Position numbers and translations under genes: made by a program. The notes beneath the pieces were generated by a model. It was not told the origin of the DNA. It saw only the letters and a list, made by a program, of their open reading frames with translations, and did not search any database. From Thiomargarita sp. (GTDB lineage Bacteria; Pseudomonadota; Gammaproteobacteria; Beggiatoales; Beggiatoaceae), in assembly GCA_030618965.1 (NCBI GenBank), contig JAUXCJ010000095.1:1-5819 (forward strand): a stretch of 5,819 nt of DNA, given 5' to 3'. Each line of letters opens with the position of its first letter. The stretch's first letter is position 1. Positions 5,058-5,819 of the stretch are shown piece after piece.

Positions 5058-5770
5058 TAAAAATTATCCTGTCGTGAACGTTCTAAAATTTGATATAATT
5101 TTTCTTCCGCTTTGGTAATTACTTTAAATTCAACCCGGCGAGATTTTTCAAAGTTTTCTGAACCATCTTGATTAAATATCCGTTTAGCAAAGGATAAGCC
5201 ATTGGCTTTCAACACTTGCTGAAGCCAGAGCCGTTTATTTTTAACCTTTTGTAAACTATAACAATATTTTAGCGTTGCTAAGGCACGGCGTTGTGACAGT
5301 TCAACATTACCCAAATAACTCGCTCCATTTCCCCAATCACTTGAAGTATGCCCTTCAATTCTAATTGCTTCCAGTTCAGCACTATAGGCTTGCAAAATAG
5401 TGAGATAGCGGGGAAAGAAATTGGATAATATCCGTTTAAATTTTTGCGTCAGTACACTTTTACCTTTATTAAATAATACATGAGGTGCATTAAAGCGCAC
5501 AGTATTATCTATTAAGATTTCCATATCCCATTGCTTTAAATTGCGCCCAAATTCTTGCATTAGTTCATTATGCAAATTAATACGACTTTGTTTAGCAACT
5601 AAGACAATTTCTGTCATCGCATCTTTTTGACGTTGAATGGCATTCTTTTGCGCTTCAATTTCATTCTTTTGCGCTTCGACATCTAACATAAAAGCGATGG
5701 CAATCAATAAAAATACCATCATTAAAGCTGACATTAAATCAGCAATACCTAAATCTTGTTCAAATTTCAC
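5057..5770 (-). CDS. ZorB/MotB-like protein with OmpA-family peptidoglycan-binding domain
   Basis: The 237-residue protein starts with a single membrane helix, IADLMSALMMVFLLIAIAFM (9-28). D11 matches the ion-carrying Asp of MotB and ZorB. Three heptads (EAQKNEI, EAQKNAI, QRQKDAM; residues 32-52) follow as a short coiled coil. An OmpA_C-like domain spans about 85-220: LFNKGKSVL, then IEGHTSSDW (138-146), then NVELSQRRA (155-163), and finally SRRVEF (210-215). The GHTSSxW form rather than GHTD resembles ZorB. The protein should span the inner membrane and grip peptidoglycan while its partner forms the stator ring. The start is GTG at 5770, supported by AAGGA 8 bases upstream. Gene order is B then A, the reverse of classical Zorya. 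Other ion-driven MotB-like systems remain possible. Confidence 0.84.
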   Translation of the reverse strand: MKFEQDLGIADLMSALMMVFLLIAIAFMLDVEAQKNEIEAQKNAIQRQKDAMTEIVLVAKQSRINLHNELMQEFGRNLKQWDMEILIDNTVRFNAPHVLFNKGKSVLTQKFKRILSNFFPRYLTILQAYSAELEAIRIEGHTSSDWGNGASYLGNVELSQRRALATLKYCYSLQKVKNKRLWLQQVLKANGLSFAKRIFNQDGSENFEKSRRVEFKVITKAEEKLYQILERSRQDNF

Positions 5771-5778
5771 ACAGATAT

Positions 5779-5783
5779 TCCTT
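5779..5783 (-). promoter_or_regulatory. Ribosome binding site deciding the GTG start of the ZorB-like gene
   Basis: AAGGA on the minus strand lies 8 bases before GTG 5770. The next in-frame ATG (codon 13) lies inside the membrane helix past the key Asp, so GTG is the right start. Confidence 0.7.
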
Positions 5784-5795
5784 AATTTAATTTAC

Positions 5796-5819
5796 GTAGA
5801 GACAAGGCATGCCTTGTCT
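5796..5819. repeat. Palindromic repeat cut by the window edge
   Basis: AGACAAGGCATGCCTTGTCT (5800-5819) is a perfect 20-bp palindrome centred between 5809 and 5810. The preceding GTAG suggests it continues as CTAC-containing sequence beyond the window, for a stem of about 14 bp. It resembles dispersed palindromes (GTAGAGACAAGGC type) known from repeat-rich bacterial genomes. It sits about 26 bases upstream of the ZorB-like start, so it might also be a terminator of the preceding gene or an operator. Confidence 0.7.

Overview
The window is AT-rich and gene-dense. Its core genes (def, a two-ACT-domain GcvR-like protein, ispE next to tRNA-Gln) point to a gammaproteobacterium. The mix of an IS630-type element, a DUF1566 fusion, a MITE-like repeat and long perfect palindromes recalls repeat-rich sulfur oxidisers such as the Beggiatoa/Thiotrichales group. 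That placement is an inference from style, not a database result.

Layout. Positions 1-282 (minus) hold the N-terminal half of peptide deformylase. Positions 284-1699 are a complete 1416-bp IS630/Tc1-type insertion sequence with a 440-residue transposase on the minus strand. It landed exactly at the def start codon and separated def from its former upstream neighbour, the gcvR-like gene (1743-2291, minus). Positions 2318-2562 (plus) carry a frameshifted scrap of a type I restriction HsdR C-terminus. Next come tRNA-Gln (2589-2663, minus) and ispE (2696-3547, minus), a known gammaproteobacterial linkage. On the plus strand, 3703-4038 is a decayed toxin-antitoxin locus: the tail of a DUF4258-type toxin followed by an intact YgiT-type zinc-finger antitoxin. 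Positions 4048-4157 are a 110-bp nested inverted repeat. A second hairpin at 4164-4188 lies just after the end of the following operon.

The most interesting part is 4197-5770 (minus): a two-gene operon of a ZorB/MotB-like protein (one TM helix with the ion-binding Asp plus an OmpA-like domain) and a ZorA/MotA-like three-TM channel protein. The genes share the bases TAATG. The channel subunit has lost the usual long cytoplasmic helical tail and instead carries a 22-residue duplicated helical linker and a C-terminal DUF1566 domain. The gene order (B before A) is the reverse of classical Zorya, and no zorC, zorD or zorE is visible. It may be a variant ion-driven membrane complex of unknown, possibly defensive, function.

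Taken together, a housekeeping backbone (def, gcvR-like, tRNA-Gln, ispE) is interrupted by mobile DNA and by remnants of defence and toxin systems, with a possible new Zorya-like motor at the right edge.
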